Assembly: GCF_017876495.1 (NCBI RefSeq)
Contig: NZ_JAGIOB010000001.1
Coordinates: 4,216,001-4,280,000 of the forward strand
DNA length: 64,000 bases
Source: Microlunatus capsulatus
GTDB lineage: Bacteria; Actinomycetota; Actinomycetes; Propionibacteriales; Propionibacteriaceae
Direction: 5' to 3'
Shown here: piece after piece, positions 1-8,993 of the stretch
How the letters are laid out: every line of letters begins with the position of its first letter
How positions within the stretch are numbered: position 1 is the first letter of the stretch
Translations under genes and position numbers: made by a program
The notes under the pieces: generated by a model
Databases searched by the model: none
What the model was told of the DNA's origin: nothing
Seen by the model: the letters and a program-made list of their open reading frames with translations, nothing else

Positions 1-234
1 CGCGGCCTGGTGGCGCTCAGCTCGAAGCTGACAGCGGTGCTGGCCGTGCCCTACCTGCTGCGCTTCGTCGTCCAGCTGCCGCTGTTCCTCACCGGCCAGG
101 TCGTCTGGCTCGGCGTGGCCAAGGTCGTCCTCGGCTGGCCCCTGCTGGTCGCCGCCCTGTTCGTCATGGGCCTGCTGCTCTCCCGCGGACGGACCCCGGT
201 GGACCCGGCCGCGCCCCGCCCCGACCCCGCCTGA
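1..234 (+). CDS. DUF3159 family membrane protein, C-terminal part
   Basis: The reading frame is open from the left edge of the window, so this is the C-terminal 77 residues of a longer protein. Two hydrophobic helices are visible, separated by a short Gly/Lys segment (GVAKVVLGWPL), followed by a short charged, proline-rich tail. This helix pattern and the LRFVVQLPLF motif resemble the C-terminus of DUF3159 proteins, a family of actinobacterial integral membrane proteins of unknown function. The assignment rests on a fragment only. The next gene is convergent and begins 15 nt beyond the stop. Confidence 0.6.
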   Translation, partial: RGLVALSSKLTAVLAVPYLLRFVVQLPLFLTGQVVWLGVAKVVLGWPLLVAALFVMGLLLSRGRTPVDPAAPRPDPA

Positions 235-249
235 GCGGGGCCCCTCAGC

Positions 250-1794
250 TCAGGGCTGACCGCCGCCGGCGACCACGGCCCCGAACCGGTCCGCCCCGTC
301 CGCCGGCACGCCGCCGGCCCCCGGCACCCAGGCGCGCGGTCCGGCGCCGGCGCTGCCGCCGAGCGACAGCACGTCGACGACGCCCGTGCCGCCCGTCGTC
401 TCGCGCGGCACCCCGACCAGCAGGGCCTGCTCGGTGGGACCCGTCACGACGGCGACGGAGGTGCCGAACCGGTCGCCCGCCTGCGGCGTCCCCGGCACGC
501 CGGGGCTGGCCTGCGTCCAGCTGGTGTCCGCCGCGGGGTCCGCCACCGGGAGGACCTGGACCAGGCCCGTGTCGGCGGCGGCGCCGTCCTCGCCCGGCAC
601 CCCGACCACCAGCCGGGTGCCCGGCACGCCCGCCGCCGGCGCGGCCAGGGCCACCTGCTCCCCGAACCGGTCACCGGCCTCGGCCGCGCCGGCGACGCCG
701 GCGGTGTCCTGGCTCAGCGAGGCCCCCGGCACCAGGTCCGCCCCCGAGCGGAAGAGCTGGACGGCGCCCGCGTCGGCGGCCCGGCCCACGTCCTCGCGCG
801 GCACCCCGACGGCGAGCCGGGTCGTGGAGCCGGTCCGGACGGCGTCGAGGGCGGACCCGAACCGGTCGCCGGCCTCCGGGGCGCCGGGCACGCCGGGGGA
901 GCCCTGGTCCAGGCCCGTGCCGGTCGGCTCGTCGTAGAGCGAGGCGAGCACGGTGAGGGCCCCGGCGTCGGCGAGCGCGCCGACGTCCTCGCCGGGGGAG
1001 CCGACGACGGCGTCGACGGTCCCGTCGCCCACCAGCTGGCCCAGCGCCACCGACGAGCCGAACCGGTCGCCCGCCTCGGCCGCGCCCGCGATGCCGGGGC
1101 TGGCCTGGGTGACGCCCATCGCCATCGTGCCCCCGTCGTTGGCGACCACGAAGCCGGCCCAGCCCGCGTCGGCGGCCCCGCCGACGTCCCAGCCCGGGGC
1201 GCCGACGGCGAGGGCGAAGGCGTCCGGGGCGGGCGTGCCGCCCTGGCCGACGTCCTCGAGCGCGTCGACGGCGCTGCCCAGCCGGTCACCGGCGTGCACC
1301 GGGTAGCCGAAGGCGTCGTGGCCGAAGGTCCGCGCGACCAGGCCGGCGCCGAGGCCGCCCGGGTCGCCCCAGACCACCTGGACCAGGCCCGCGTCCGCGG
1401 CGCTGCCGACGTCCTCCCCCGGGGTGCCGACCACCAGGTCCGTGTACCCGTCGCAGTCGAGGTCGGCGGTGGCGAGGGCGGCGCCGAACCGGTCGTCGAC
1501 CTCGGCGGAGCCGAGGACGGAGCCGGTGCCCTGGCGGACGGTGCCGCGGGCGCCCTCGCCGACCCGGGCGTCGGCGTCGCCGTAGAGCACGACGACCCGG
1601 CCGGCCCGCACGGCGCCCGCGACGGTGGCGTCGGGGTCGGCGACGGCGGCGTCGGCCCGGCCGTCCCCGTTGAAGTCGGAGGCGACGCCCGGCGCGCAGC
1701 CCTCGGCGTCGGCCGAGGCCGCGGGGGCCAGCAGGGCGGTCAGGGGCAGGGCGAGCAGGGTGCCGACGGCGAGGGCGGCGAGCGGACGGTGCAC
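250..1794 (-). CDS. Secreted FG-GAP repeat protein
   Basis: A 514-residue protein with an N-terminal signal peptide (hydrophobic core up to about residue 27, APAASADA cleavage region). The mature part is made of about seven FG-GAP-like repeats of roughly 60 residues, each with a DFNGDGRAD- or AGDRFG-type calcium-loop motif and a VGVPGEDVG-type strand. That is the layout of an integrin-alpha-like beta-propeller. Such proteins are exported and bind calcium; no enzyme domain is visible, so its ligand is unknown. I start at the GTG at 1794 because AGGAG lies 6 nt upstream; a start 39 nt further out would place a non-hydrophobic extension before the signal peptide. Confidence 0.8.
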   Translation of the reverse strand: MHRPLAALAVGTLLALPLTALLAPAASADAEGCAPGVASDFNGDGRADAAVADPDATVAGAVRAGRVVVLYGDADARVGEGARGTVRQGTGSVLGSAEVDDRFGAALATADLDCDGYTDLVVGTPGEDVGSAADAGLVQVVWGDPGGLGAGLVARTFGHDAFGYPVHAGDRLGSAVDALEDVGQGGTPAPDAFALAVGAPGWDVGGAADAGWAGFVVANDGGTMAMGVTQASPGIAGAAEAGDRFGSSVALGQLVGDGTVDAVVGSPGEDVGALADAGALTVLASLYDEPTGTGLDQGSPGVPGAPEAGDRFGSALDAVRTGSTTRLAVGVPREDVGRAADAGAVQLFRSGADLVPGASLSQDTAGVAGAAEAGDRFGEQVALAAPAAGVPGTRLVVGVPGEDGAAADTGLVQVLPVADPAADTSWTQASPGVPGTPQAGDRFGTSVAVVTGPTEQALLVGVPRETTGGTGVVDVLSLGGSAGAGPRAWVPGAGGVPADGADRFGAVVAGGGQP

Positions 1795-1880
1795 GGAGGT
1801 CTCCTGGGGTGAGGTGGTGCCCCTCAGGAGCACCGCGGCGCCCGGCCGATACCTCCCCGTGGCCGCGGTAGCGTCGGGCC

Positions 1881-2300
1881 GTGACCGCCCCCAGCCCCGC
1901 TCCGGCCTGCCCCTGCGGCAGCGGGACGCCCTACGCGGGCTGCTGCGAGCCGCTGCACGACAACCGGGTGCCGGCGGCGACGGCCGAGCAGCTGATGCGC
2001 TCCCGCTACGCCGCCTACGCCCTCGGACGGCTGGACCACGTGCTGCGCACCTGGCACCCGCGCACCCGTCCGCACGAGCTGGGCGACGTCCCCGGGCTCA
2101 CCTGGACCGGGCTGCAGGTGCTGGCCACCGAGGCCGGCGGTCCCGACGACGACGGGGGCGTGGTGGAGTTCAGGGCCTCCTGGTCCGCGCCCGAGGGCAC
2201 CGGCGCCCAGCACGAGCGCAGCCGCTTCGCCCGTCGCGCCGGGCGCTGGTTCTACCTCGACGGCGAGGTCGGGGAGGACGGGGACGGGCCTGCCGGCTAG
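1881..2300 (+). CDS. YchJ family protein with SEC-C motif
   Basis: A 139-residue protein with an N-terminal SEC-C zinc motif (CPCGSGTPYAGCC) and the YchJ signature that follows it (AEQLMRSRYAAYALG, then YLxxTWHPRTR-like). YchJ/UPF0225 proteins are small cytosolic proteins with an NTF2-like fold and no settled function. A TAGCGT hexamer ends 6 nt before the GTG start, which suggests a leaderless mRNA. The 3' end overlaps the convergent TrkA gene by 4 nt. Confidence 0.85.
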   Translation: MTAPSPAPACPCGSGTPYAGCCEPLHDNRVPAATAEQLMRSRYAAYALGRLDHVLRTWHPRTRPHELGDVPGLTWTGLQVLATEAGGPDDDGGVVEFRASWSAPEGTGAQHERSRFARRAGRWFYLDGEVGEDGDGPAG

Positions 2301-3013
2301 ATCGTGCCGACCCGCGGGGCGCCGGTGGCCAGGTTGGCCACGGCGATGTCGCCGCGCCGCGGGGAGAGCATGTCGGCCAGCTGCCGCTCGTAGTCCTGGG
2401 CGGTGACGAAGAGCAGCTCGTCGGCCGTCTCCAGGGTGCCGTCGCTGTCGGGCGCCTGCGCGTGCCCGTCGCGGATGACGGCCACCAGGACGACGTCACC
2501 GGGCCAGGTCAGGTCGCCGATCCGCCGGCCGACGCAGGGGCTGTCGGCGGGCAGGGTCATCTCGACGAGGTTCGCCGCGCCCTCGTGGAAGGTCAGCAGC
2601 CGGACCAGGTCGCCGACGGTGACCGCCTCCTCGACCAGGGCCGACATCAGCCGGGGGGTGGAGACGGCGACGTCGACGCCCCAGACCTCGTTGAACAGCC
2701 ACTCGTTCTTCGGGTGGTTGACCCGGCCGACGGTGCGCGGCACCCCGAACTCGGTCTTGCACAGCAGGGACATGACGAGGTTCGCCTTGTCGTCCCCGGT
2801 CGCGGCGATGGCGACGTCGCAGCTGTCGAGGCCCGCCTCCTCCAGCGAGGACAGCTCGCAGGCGTCGGCCAGCAGCCACTCCGCCTCGGGCAGGGTGTCG
2901 GACTTGATGGCCCGGGGGTTCTTCTCGATGAGGAGCACCTCGTGCCCGTTCTCGACGAGCTCGGCGGCGATGGAACGGCCGACGTTGCCGGCTCCGGCGA
3001 TGGCCACCCGCAT
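2297..3013 (-). CDS. TrkA family potassium uptake regulator (CeoC-like)
   Basis: A 238-residue cytosolic RCK protein. The N-terminal Rossmann domain starts with GAGNVGRSIA (nucleotide-binding loop) and is followed by an RCK_C domain from about residue 140. Such proteins bind NAD(H) or adenine nucleotides and gate a Trk/Ktr potassium channel. The gene follows a second TrkA gene by 52 nt on the same strand. The pair next to an APC permease and a TrmA-like methyltransferase matches the mycobacterial ceoB-ceoC neighbourhood. No Trk membrane subunit lies in the window, so the channel partner is either elsewhere or is the adjacent permease (inference). Confidence 0.88.
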   Translation of the reverse strand: MRVAIAGAGNVGRSIAAELVENGHEVLLIEKNPRAIKSDTLPEAEWLLADACELSSLEEAGLDSCDVAIAATGDDKANLVMSLLCKTEFGVPRTVGRVNHPKNEWLFNEVWGVDVAVSTPRLMSALVEEAVTVGDLVRLLTFHEGAANLVEMTLPADSPCVGRRIGDLTWPGDVVLVAVIRDGHAQAPDSDGTLETADELLFVTAQDYERQLADMLSPRRGDIAVANLATGAPRVGTI

Positions 3014-3065
3014 GGTCAGTCCTCTCGGGTCGGGGTGCGTGGGGTCGGCGCGCGGCGGGGCCGCG

Positions 3066-3734
3066 TCAGCCGGCCCGGGTGACGGGCGGGGCGCCCAGGA
3101 CGGACTCGACCGCCGCCAGCCGCGCGTCCTCGACGGCGGCGTAGGCGAGGTCGCCGTCCTGGAAGACGGTGCGGCTCTTGGGGACGATGCCGCTGCCCAG
3201 CCGGAAGAGGAAGGGGATCCGCGCGCCCGTCGCCTCCTCCAGCTGCTCGACGGTGCGGCCGACCCAGGCCCGGTCGACGTGCACCTCCATCAGCCGGACG
3301 GACCCGGACGGGTCGCGCCAGTGCGGCTCGGAGCCCGCGGGCAGCAGCCGCCGCAGCACCTGGTCGGCGGTCCAGCGGACCGTCGCGACGGTGGGGATGC
3401 CCAGCCGCTCGTAGACCTCGGCGCGTCCCGGGTCGTAGATGCGGGCGACGACGTTCGACACGTCGAAGGTCTCGCGCACCACCCGGGCCGAGAGGATGTT
3501 GGAGTTGTCGCCGCTGGACACCGCGGCGAAGCCGTCGGCCCCCTCGATGCCCGCGTCCAGCAGCACCTCGCGGTCGAAGCCCACGCCCTTGACGGTCCGG
3601 CCGGCGAAGTCGGGGCCCAGCCGGCGGAAGGCGTCCACGTCGATGTCGACGACGGCGACGGTGTGCCCCCGCTTCTCCAGGCTCCGGGCCAGGCTGGAGC
3701 CGACCCGGCCGCAGCCCATGATCACGATGTGCAC
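3066..3734 (-). CDS. TrkA family potassium uptake regulator (CeoB-like)
   Basis: A 222-residue RCK protein, first gene of the two-gene trk unit. It opens with a Rossmann loop (MGCGRVGSSLA) and an acidic residue at the end of strand 2 (VVDID), typical of NAD-binding RCK_N domains. An RCK_C domain follows from about residue 140. It resembles its neighbour in fold but not closely in sequence, as expected for two subunits of one regulatory ring. The 110-nt gap to the divergent APC permease gene must hold both promoters. Confidence 0.88.
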   Translation of the reverse strand: MHIVIMGCGRVGSSLARSLEKRGHTVAVVDIDVDAFRRLGPDFAGRTVKGVGFDREVLLDAGIEGADGFAAVSSGDNSNILSARVVRETFDVSNVVARIYDPGRAEVYERLGIPTVATVRWTADQVLRRLLPAGSEPHWRDPSGSVRLMEVHVDRAWVGRTVEQLEEATGARIPFLFRLGSGIVPKSRTVFQDGDLAYAAVEDARLAAVESVLGAPPVTRAG

Positions 3735-3844
3735 CCTCGGGAGTCTAGGAGCACGAGGGCCCCGTCGTCGTGCGGCCGTCCACGGGGGCGGGGCGCGCCG
3801 TGCTGGGCGCGCGTCCGGCGGCGGAGCGATTAGGCTCCCCAGAC

Positions 3845-5854
3845 GTGGCCACCCTGTCCGACATCAGCAAGCGCCTGCTGGTCGGGCGGAAGCTCCGCAG
3901 CAGCCAGATGGGCGAGACCCTGCTGCCCAAGCGGATCGCCCTGCCCGTCTTCGCCTCCGACGCCCTCTCCTCGGTCGCCTACGCCCCCGACGAGATCCTG
4001 CTGACCCTGTCGCTGGCCGGCCTGGCGGCCTACGCGTTCTCCTGGAAGATCGCCATCGCGGTCGCCGTGGTGATGCTCGTGGTCGTCGCGTCCTACCGGC
4101 AGAACGTGCACGCCTACCCCTCCGGCGGCGGGGACTACGAGGTGGCGACGGTCAACCTCGGCCCCAACGCCGGCCTGACGGTGGGCAGCGCGCTGATGGT
4201 CGACTACGTCCTCACCGTGGCGGTGTCCATCTCCTCCGGGGTGCAGAACGCGAAGTCGGTGCCGCTGCTGCACTTCCTCGACGGCCACGAGGCCCTGGCC
4301 GCCTCGGTGGCGGTCGTCGTGCTGATGGCGCTCAACCTGCGCGGGGTTCGGGAGTCCGGGGCGGTGTTCGCCGTGCCGACGTACTGCTTCATGTTCGGCG
4401 TGCTGGCGATGGTGGCCTACGGGCTGTTCCGGATCCTCGTGCTGGGCGAGCCGCTGCAGGCCGAGAGCGCCAAGTTCGGCATCGAGCCCGACCCGCAGTA
4501 CTCCGCGCTCACCGGCCTGGCGCTGGTGGCGCTGCTGGCCCGCACCTTCTCCTCCGGCTGCGCGGCGCTGACCGGCGTCGAGGCGATCTCCAACGGCGTC
4601 CCGGCGTTCCGGCAGCCGAAGAGCAAGAACGCGGCGACGACGCTGCTGCTGCTCGGCACCGTCGCCATCACCATGCTGATCGGCGTCGTGGTGCTGGCCC
4701 GGATGACCGGGGTCAAGCTGATCGACGCCGGCCGCTCGTACTACACCCTGGACGGCCAGCGGGTCGATGTCATCGAGAAGACCGGCATCGCCCAGCTCGC
4801 CGACGTCGTGTTCTCCGACTTCCGACCGGGCTTCTACTTCGTCATCGCCGCGACCTTCATCATCTTGTTCCTGGCCGCGAACACCGCGTTCAACGGCTTC
4901 CCGGTGCTGGGCTCGATCCTGGCCAAGGACGGCTACCTGCCCCGCCAGCTGCACACCCGCGGCGACCGGCTGGCCTACAGCAACGGCATCGTCGTCCTGG
5001 CCTTCTTCGCCGTCGTCCTGATCGTGGCCTTCCGGGCCGACGTCACGGCCCTCATCCAGCTCTACGTCGTCGGGGTGTTCGTCTCCTTCACCGTCAGCCA
5101 GCTGGGGATGCTGCGGCACTGGACCCGGCTGCTGCGGACCGAGACGGTCCCGGCGGCCCGGGCACGGATGCGCCGCTCGCGGGTCATCAACGGCATCGGC
5201 CTCAGCATGACCGGCACCGTGCTCGTCATCGTGCTGCTGAGCAAGTTCACCCAGGGCGCCTACATCGCCATCATCGCCATGGGCGCGATCTTCCTGCTGA
5301 TGAAGGGCATCCGCCGCCACTACCAGCGGGTCTCGGAGGAGACCGCGCTGGTGGAGGGCGAGGACCGGACGCTGCCCAGCCGGGTCCGGGCCATCGTCCT
5401 GGTCTCCAAGCTGCACAAGCCGACGCTGCGGGCCCTGGCCTTCGCCAAGGCCGCCCGGCCCAGCACGTTGGAGGCGCTGACCGTCGACGTCGACGAGGAG
5501 GAGACGGCCCGGCTGGTGAACGCCTGGGAGGACGCCGGCATCGCCACCCCGCTCAAGGTCGTCGCCTCGCCCTACCGCGAGGTGACCAACCCGATCCTCG
5601 AGTACGTCCGCAACGTCCGCTCCGAGAGCCCGCGCGACGTCGTCACCGTCTACATCCCCGAGTACGTCGTCGGCCACTGGTGGGAGCAGATCCTGCACAA
5701 CCAGAGCGCCCTGCGCCTCAAGGGCCGGCTGCTGTTCACCCCCGGCGTCATGGTGACGTCGGTGCCCTACCTGCTCGAGTCCTCCGGCAAGGCCAAGGAG
5801 CGGCTGGAGCGGGAGACGCTCGCCGACAACGCCCGCCGGTCGCTGCGCGGATGA
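3845..5854 (+). CDS. APC superfamily permease, Rv2690c-type
   Basis: A 669-residue integral membrane protein with an APC-type core of about 12 helices (for example the unwound-helix segment GGGDYEVATVNLGPNAGL near residue 100) and a soluble C-terminal domain of about 200 residues. It belongs to the actinobacterial permease group that sits beside ceoB/ceoC. Substrate is unproven; amino acid or potassium transport are both plausible. I start at the GTG at 3845 because TAGGCT lies 8 nt upstream and the family begins with a TLSDISKRLLVGR-like segment; the open frame 75 nt further upstream has no support. The stop overlaps the next start (ATGA). Confidence 0.8.
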   Translation: MATLSDISKRLLVGRKLRSSQMGETLLPKRIALPVFASDALSSVAYAPDEILLTLSLAGLAAYAFSWKIAIAVAVVMLVVVASYRQNVHAYPSGGGDYEVATVNLGPNAGLTVGSALMVDYVLTVAVSISSGVQNAKSVPLLHFLDGHEALAASVAVVVLMALNLRGVRESGAVFAVPTYCFMFGVLAMVAYGLFRILVLGEPLQAESAKFGIEPDPQYSALTGLALVALLARTFSSGCAALTGVEAISNGVPAFRQPKSKNAATTLLLLGTVAITMLIGVVVLARMTGVKLIDAGRSYYTLDGQRVDVIEKTGIAQLADVVFSDFRPGFYFVIAATFIILFLAANTAFNGFPVLGSILAKDGYLPRQLHTRGDRLAYSNGIVVLAFFAVVLIVAFRADVTALIQLYVVGVFVSFTVSQLGMLRHWTRLLRTETVPAARARMRRSRVINGIGLSMTGTVLVIVLLSKFTQGAYIAIIAMGAIFLLMKGIRRHYQRVSEETALVEGEDRTLPSRVRAIVLVSKLHKPTLRALAFAKAARPSTLEALTVDVDEEETARLVNAWEDAGIATPLKVVASPYREVTNPILEYVRNVRSESPRDVVTVYIPEYVVGHWWEQILHNQSALRLKGRLLFTPGVMVTSVPYLLESSGKAKERLERETLADNARRSLRG

Positions 5855-7065
5855 GCGCCCCGACCCCCGACCTGCTGGGACCCGTCGAGGTCGGTCCCGT
5901 CGCCCACGGCGGGCACTGCGTGGCCCGGCTGCCGCTGCCCGGGGAGCCCGAGGGCTCCGGCGGCGGCCGCGTCGTCTTCGTCCGGCACGCGCTGCCGGGG
6001 GAGCGGGTGCTGCTGCGGGTGACCGACGACAGCCACGCGAAGTTCTGGCGAGCCGACGCCGTCGAGGTGCTCCGGGCCAGCCCGGACCGGGTGGAGCCGC
6101 CCTGCCCGGTGGCCCGGCCGGGCCTGTGCGGCGGCTGCGACTTCCAGCACGTCGACCTGGCGGCCCAGCGGCGGCTCAAGACCGCCGTCGTCGCCGAGCA
6201 GCTGCAGCGCCTCGCCGGCATCGACTGGGACGGCGAGGTGGTCGGCGTCGACACCCCGGCCACGGCCGACGGTCTGCACTGGCGCACCCGGATGCGCTAC
6301 CAGGTCGACGACGACGGCCGGGCCGGGCTGCGCGCCCACCGCTCGCACGCCGTCGTGCCGCTGCCCGACGGCGGCTGCCCCATCGCCTCCACCGCGACCC
6401 CCGCCGTCGAGGGGACGACGTGGCCGGCCGGCGCCGAGCTGGTCGCCGTGGCCGCCGCGGACGGGCCCGCCCTGCTGGTCGACGGCCGGCTCCGCGAGGG
6501 CCGCCCGGCCGTCGTCGAGCAGGCGGCCGACCGGCGCTGGGAGGTCGCCGCCGACGGCTTCTGGCAGGTGCACCCCGCCGCCGCCGACACCCTGGTCGAG
6601 GCCGTCTTGGAGGGCCTGGCCCCCCGCGCCGGGGAGCGGGCCTTCGACCTCTACTGCGGGGTCGGCCTGTTCGCCGGCGCCCTGGCCGCCGCCGGCTGCC
6701 GGGTCTGGGGCCTCGAGGCCGGCCACCAGGCCGTGCTGGCCGCCCGTCGCAACCTCGAGGAGTTCGGCGACCGCGTGCGGCTGCGGGCGGACCGGGTCGA
6801 GCGCGGGCTGGCGAAGTTGCCGCCGCGGGCCGACCTCGTCGTCCTGGACCCGCCGCGCAGCGGGGCCGGCAAGCAGGTGGTGGCCGCGCTGCTGGAGCGC
6901 CGGCCGCGCGCGGTGGCCTACGTCGCCTGCGACCCGGCCGCGCTGGCGCGGGACCTCGCCACCGCGGCCCGGCACGGCTACGAGGCCACCAGCATCCGGG
7001 GCTTCGACCTGTTCCCGATGACCCAGCACGTGGAGTGCGTGGCGGTCCTGCGACCCGCGGGCTAG
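5851..7065 (+). CDS. TrmA/RumA-type class I SAM-dependent RNA methyltransferase
   Basis: A 404-residue cytosolic enzyme that should methylate uridine C5 in tRNA or rRNA. It has an N-terminal TRAM-like domain, an iron-sulfur type cysteine cluster (CPVARPGLCGGCDF, about residues 90-103), a SAM-binding loop (DLYCGVGLFAG), the VLDPPRSG motif and the catalytic cysteine in YVACDPAALARD. The C-terminus ends with the family motif DLFPMTQHVECV. The ATG overlaps the permease stop (ATGA), so the two are translationally coupled. The same order is known around Rv2689c in mycobacteria. The modified base cannot be read from sequence. Confidence 0.9.
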   Translation: MSAPTPDLLGPVEVGPVAHGGHCVARLPLPGEPEGSGGGRVVFVRHALPGERVLLRVTDDSHAKFWRADAVEVLRASPDRVEPPCPVARPGLCGGCDFQHVDLAAQRRLKTAVVAEQLQRLAGIDWDGEVVGVDTPATADGLHWRTRMRYQVDDDGRAGLRAHRSHAVVPLPDGGCPIASTATPAVEGTTWPAGAELVAVAAADGPALLVDGRLREGRPAVVEQAADRRWEVAADGFWQVHPAAADTLVEAVLEGLAPRAGERAFDLYCGVGLFAGALAAAGCRVWGLEAGHQAVLAARRNLEEFGDRVRLRADRVERGLAKLPPRADLVVLDPPRSGAGKQVVAALLERRPRAVAYVACDPAALARDLATAARHGYEATSIRGFDLFPMTQHVECVAVLRPAG

Positions 7066-7160
7066 CTGCCCCGGGGGGCGGCTAGCATCGACCCGGTCGT
7101 CGCGGTGGCGGGGACGACGGCCGGGCGCGCGCCCGCCGTCGAGCAGCGCGAGGAGCGTCG

Positions 7161-7586
7161 ATGGTGTCCAGGTCGCGGGTCCCGCGCTCGCTCGGGGTCG
7201 GTCTGGCGACCGCCTTCCTCGCCTCGGGCGTGCTGACCGCCTGCAGCAGCGAGCCGGAGACGTACACCGAGGACGTCTACTGCGCCACCGAGGACGGCAC
7301 GATCATCGACGAGAAGTACTGCGACGACGAGCGCTCGGGCGGCTTCGGCGGCGGCTTCATCTGGATCGGCGCCTTCGGCGGCGGCTGGGGCCCGGGGTAC
7401 CGGCTCCCCGTCGGCCAGCGGACGGCGAGCATGCCCTACAACGACGCGGCGGCCCGTCAGCGCGCCGGCCTGCCGGCCACCGGCCGGGTCACCGGCAGCG
7501 GCGGGCTGGGCGGCAAGGTCACCAAGACCCGCACCTCCAAGGGCGGCGGCTTCGGCGGCTCGTCCAAAGGCGGGAGCAGCAGCTGA
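7161..7586 (+). CDS. Putative lipoprotein, YgiB/DUF1190-like, Gly-rich
   Basis: A 141-residue protein with a lipoprotein signal peptide: basic start, hydrophobic core and lipobox LTAC near residue 28. The mature part has an acidic, four-cysteine segment, then a glycine-rich region (GGFGGGFIWIGAFGGGWG), a middle segment and a Lys/Gly/Ser tail ending SKGGGFGGSSKGGSSS. The layout and the (R/K)GGFG motif near the end resemble E. coli YgiB/YjfM, which is encoded beside a glutathionylspermidine-synthase-like enzyme, as here. The stop overlaps the next start (TGATG). Function is unknown; it may be the substrate of the neighbouring ligase (inference). Confidence 0.65.
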   Translation: MVSRSRVPRSLGVGLATAFLASGVLTACSSEPETYTEDVYCATEDGTIIDEKYCDDERSGGFGGGFIWIGAFGGGWGPGYRLPVGQRTASMPYNDAAARQRAGLPATGRVTGSGGLGGKVTKTRTSKGGGFGGSSKGGSSS

Positions 7587-8965
7587 TGGAGCGTCGTCCC
7601 AGCGGCGTCGTCCGCGAGAACTGGCCCGAGGTCGTCACCGACGAGGGCCTCACCTACTGGCAGACCCTGCTGCCCGACGGCAGCACCCGCTCGTACTGGA
7701 GCGAGAGCGCGCACTACGCCTTCAGCGCCGCCGAGGTCGACCAGATGCACGCCGACCTGAAGACGCTGATGGACATGTTCGTCACGGCCGGGGACTTCAT
7801 CCTGGCCCACCCCGAGCTGATGGACCGGATGGGCATCCCGGCGTTCGCCCGGCTGGAGATCGCCCGCAGCTGGGACCGCCGCGACGCCGAGGGCGAGCCG
7901 GTCGACTGGGGCAGCGTCTACGGCCGCATCGACGCCGTGTACGGCGGCAACCGCTTCCTGGACCTGACCACCACCGACGCCCAGGACGCCGTCGACGAGG
8001 CGCTCGGCCGGATCCGGCTCTACGAGTTCAACGCGGACACCCCGACGTCGCTGCTGGAGACCGCGATCGTCCAGTGGAGCTGGTTCGAGTCGACGAAGCA
8101 GGGCGAGGACCAGTGGAACGGCGTCTTCGAGATGCTGGTGGACGCGTGGAGGCGCAACCTCGCCCACGCCGAGCGCGAGCTGGGCCGCAAGCCCGTCGTC
8201 TACTTCGCCTGCACCTGGTACGACAACCTGCTGCCCGAGTTCGTCGACGCCGTGCCGGAGGACCAGCGGGCCGAGATCCGCGTCGAGGACTGCTCCTACG
8301 AGGACCTGCAGAACCTGCGCGTCATGCAGGAGACCTGCCGCCAGGCGGGTTATGAGACCCAGTGGCTCTACGTCGAGCAGATCCACCTCGGCGCCGACGG
8401 CCGGTTCTACGACGGCCGCTTCCCCGATGGCGAGCAGCGCCACCTCGACGTCGTGTTCAAGCTGCACGCCTGGGAGCACATCTGCGCCGAGCCGTTCGGC
8501 GAGGCCGTCTTCGAGGACATGGCGAAGCCGGGCGGCACGATCTGGGTCGAGCCGCCCTACAAGATGCTGTGGTCGAACAAGGGCCTGCTGCCGGTGCTGT
8601 GGCAGCTGTTCGGCCGCGACGCCGAGCGCAGCAAGCTGCTGATCCCGGCGTGGTTCGACGGCGAGCAGCCCGACGGCCTGACCAGCTACGTCCGCAAGCC
8701 GCTGCTGGGCCGCGAGGGCGCCAACGTCACCGTCGTCGTCGACGGCGAGACGGTGCTGAGCACCCCCGGCCCCTACGGCGACCAGCCCTGCGTCGTCCAG
8801 GCCTACGCCCCGCCGCCGGACTTCGTCGGCTTCGAGGGCGACAACTACCCGACGCTGGGGCTCTGGTACGTCGACGGCGAGCCGGCCGGCCTCGACGTCC
8901 GGGAGAGCTCGACCGTCGTGGTCGACAACCTCAGCGTGTTCGTGCCGCACGTCATCCGGGGCTGA
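7586..8965 (+). CDS. Glutathionylspermidine synthase-like ATP-grasp ligase (YjfC/YgiC family)
   Basis: A 459-residue soluble protein of the glutathionylspermidine synthase preATP-grasp family. Family segments include RLYEFNADTPTSLLE (about 148-162), YVEQIHLGADGRFYDG (about 263-278) and GGTIWVEPPYKMLWSNKGLLP near residue 320, with conserved acidic metal ligands of the ATP-grasp fold. It lacks the amidase domain of the bifunctional E. coli Gsp enzyme, so it is a stand-alone ligase. Actinobacteria generally make mycothiol rather than glutathione, so the acceptor is probably not glutathione; amide bond formation with a peptide or amine is the safer inference. It is coupled to the upstream lipoprotein and followed 28 nt later by a DUF350 gene. 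Confidence 0.85.
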   Translation: MERRPSGVVRENWPEVVTDEGLTYWQTLLPDGSTRSYWSESAHYAFSAAEVDQMHADLKTLMDMFVTAGDFILAHPELMDRMGIPAFARLEIARSWDRRDAEGEPVDWGSVYGRIDAVYGGNRFLDLTTTDAQDAVDEALGRIRLYEFNADTPTSLLETAIVQWSWFESTKQGEDQWNGVFEMLVDAWRRNLAHAERELGRKPVVYFACTWYDNLLPEFVDAVPEDQRAEIRVEDCSYEDLQNLRVMQETCRQAGYETQWLYVEQIHLGADGRFYDGRFPDGEQRHLDVVFKLHAWEHICAEPFGEAVFEDMAKPGGTIWVEPPYKMLWSNKGLLPVLWQLFGRDAERSKLLIPAWFDGEQPDGLTSYVRKPLLGREGANVTVVVDGETVLSTPGPYGDQPCVVQAYAPPPDFVGFEGDNYPTLGLWYVDGEPAGLDVRESSTVVVDNLSVFVPHVIRG

Positions 8966-8993
8966 GCGCCCGTCCCGCGTCCGAGGAGGGCTC

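Noticed and set aside
3439-7065. A 1,208-codon open frame covering the permease and methyltransferase region.
   Set aside because: The first part is an out-of-frame shadow of the APC permease; the real methyltransferase starts at 5851 with an ATGA overlap.
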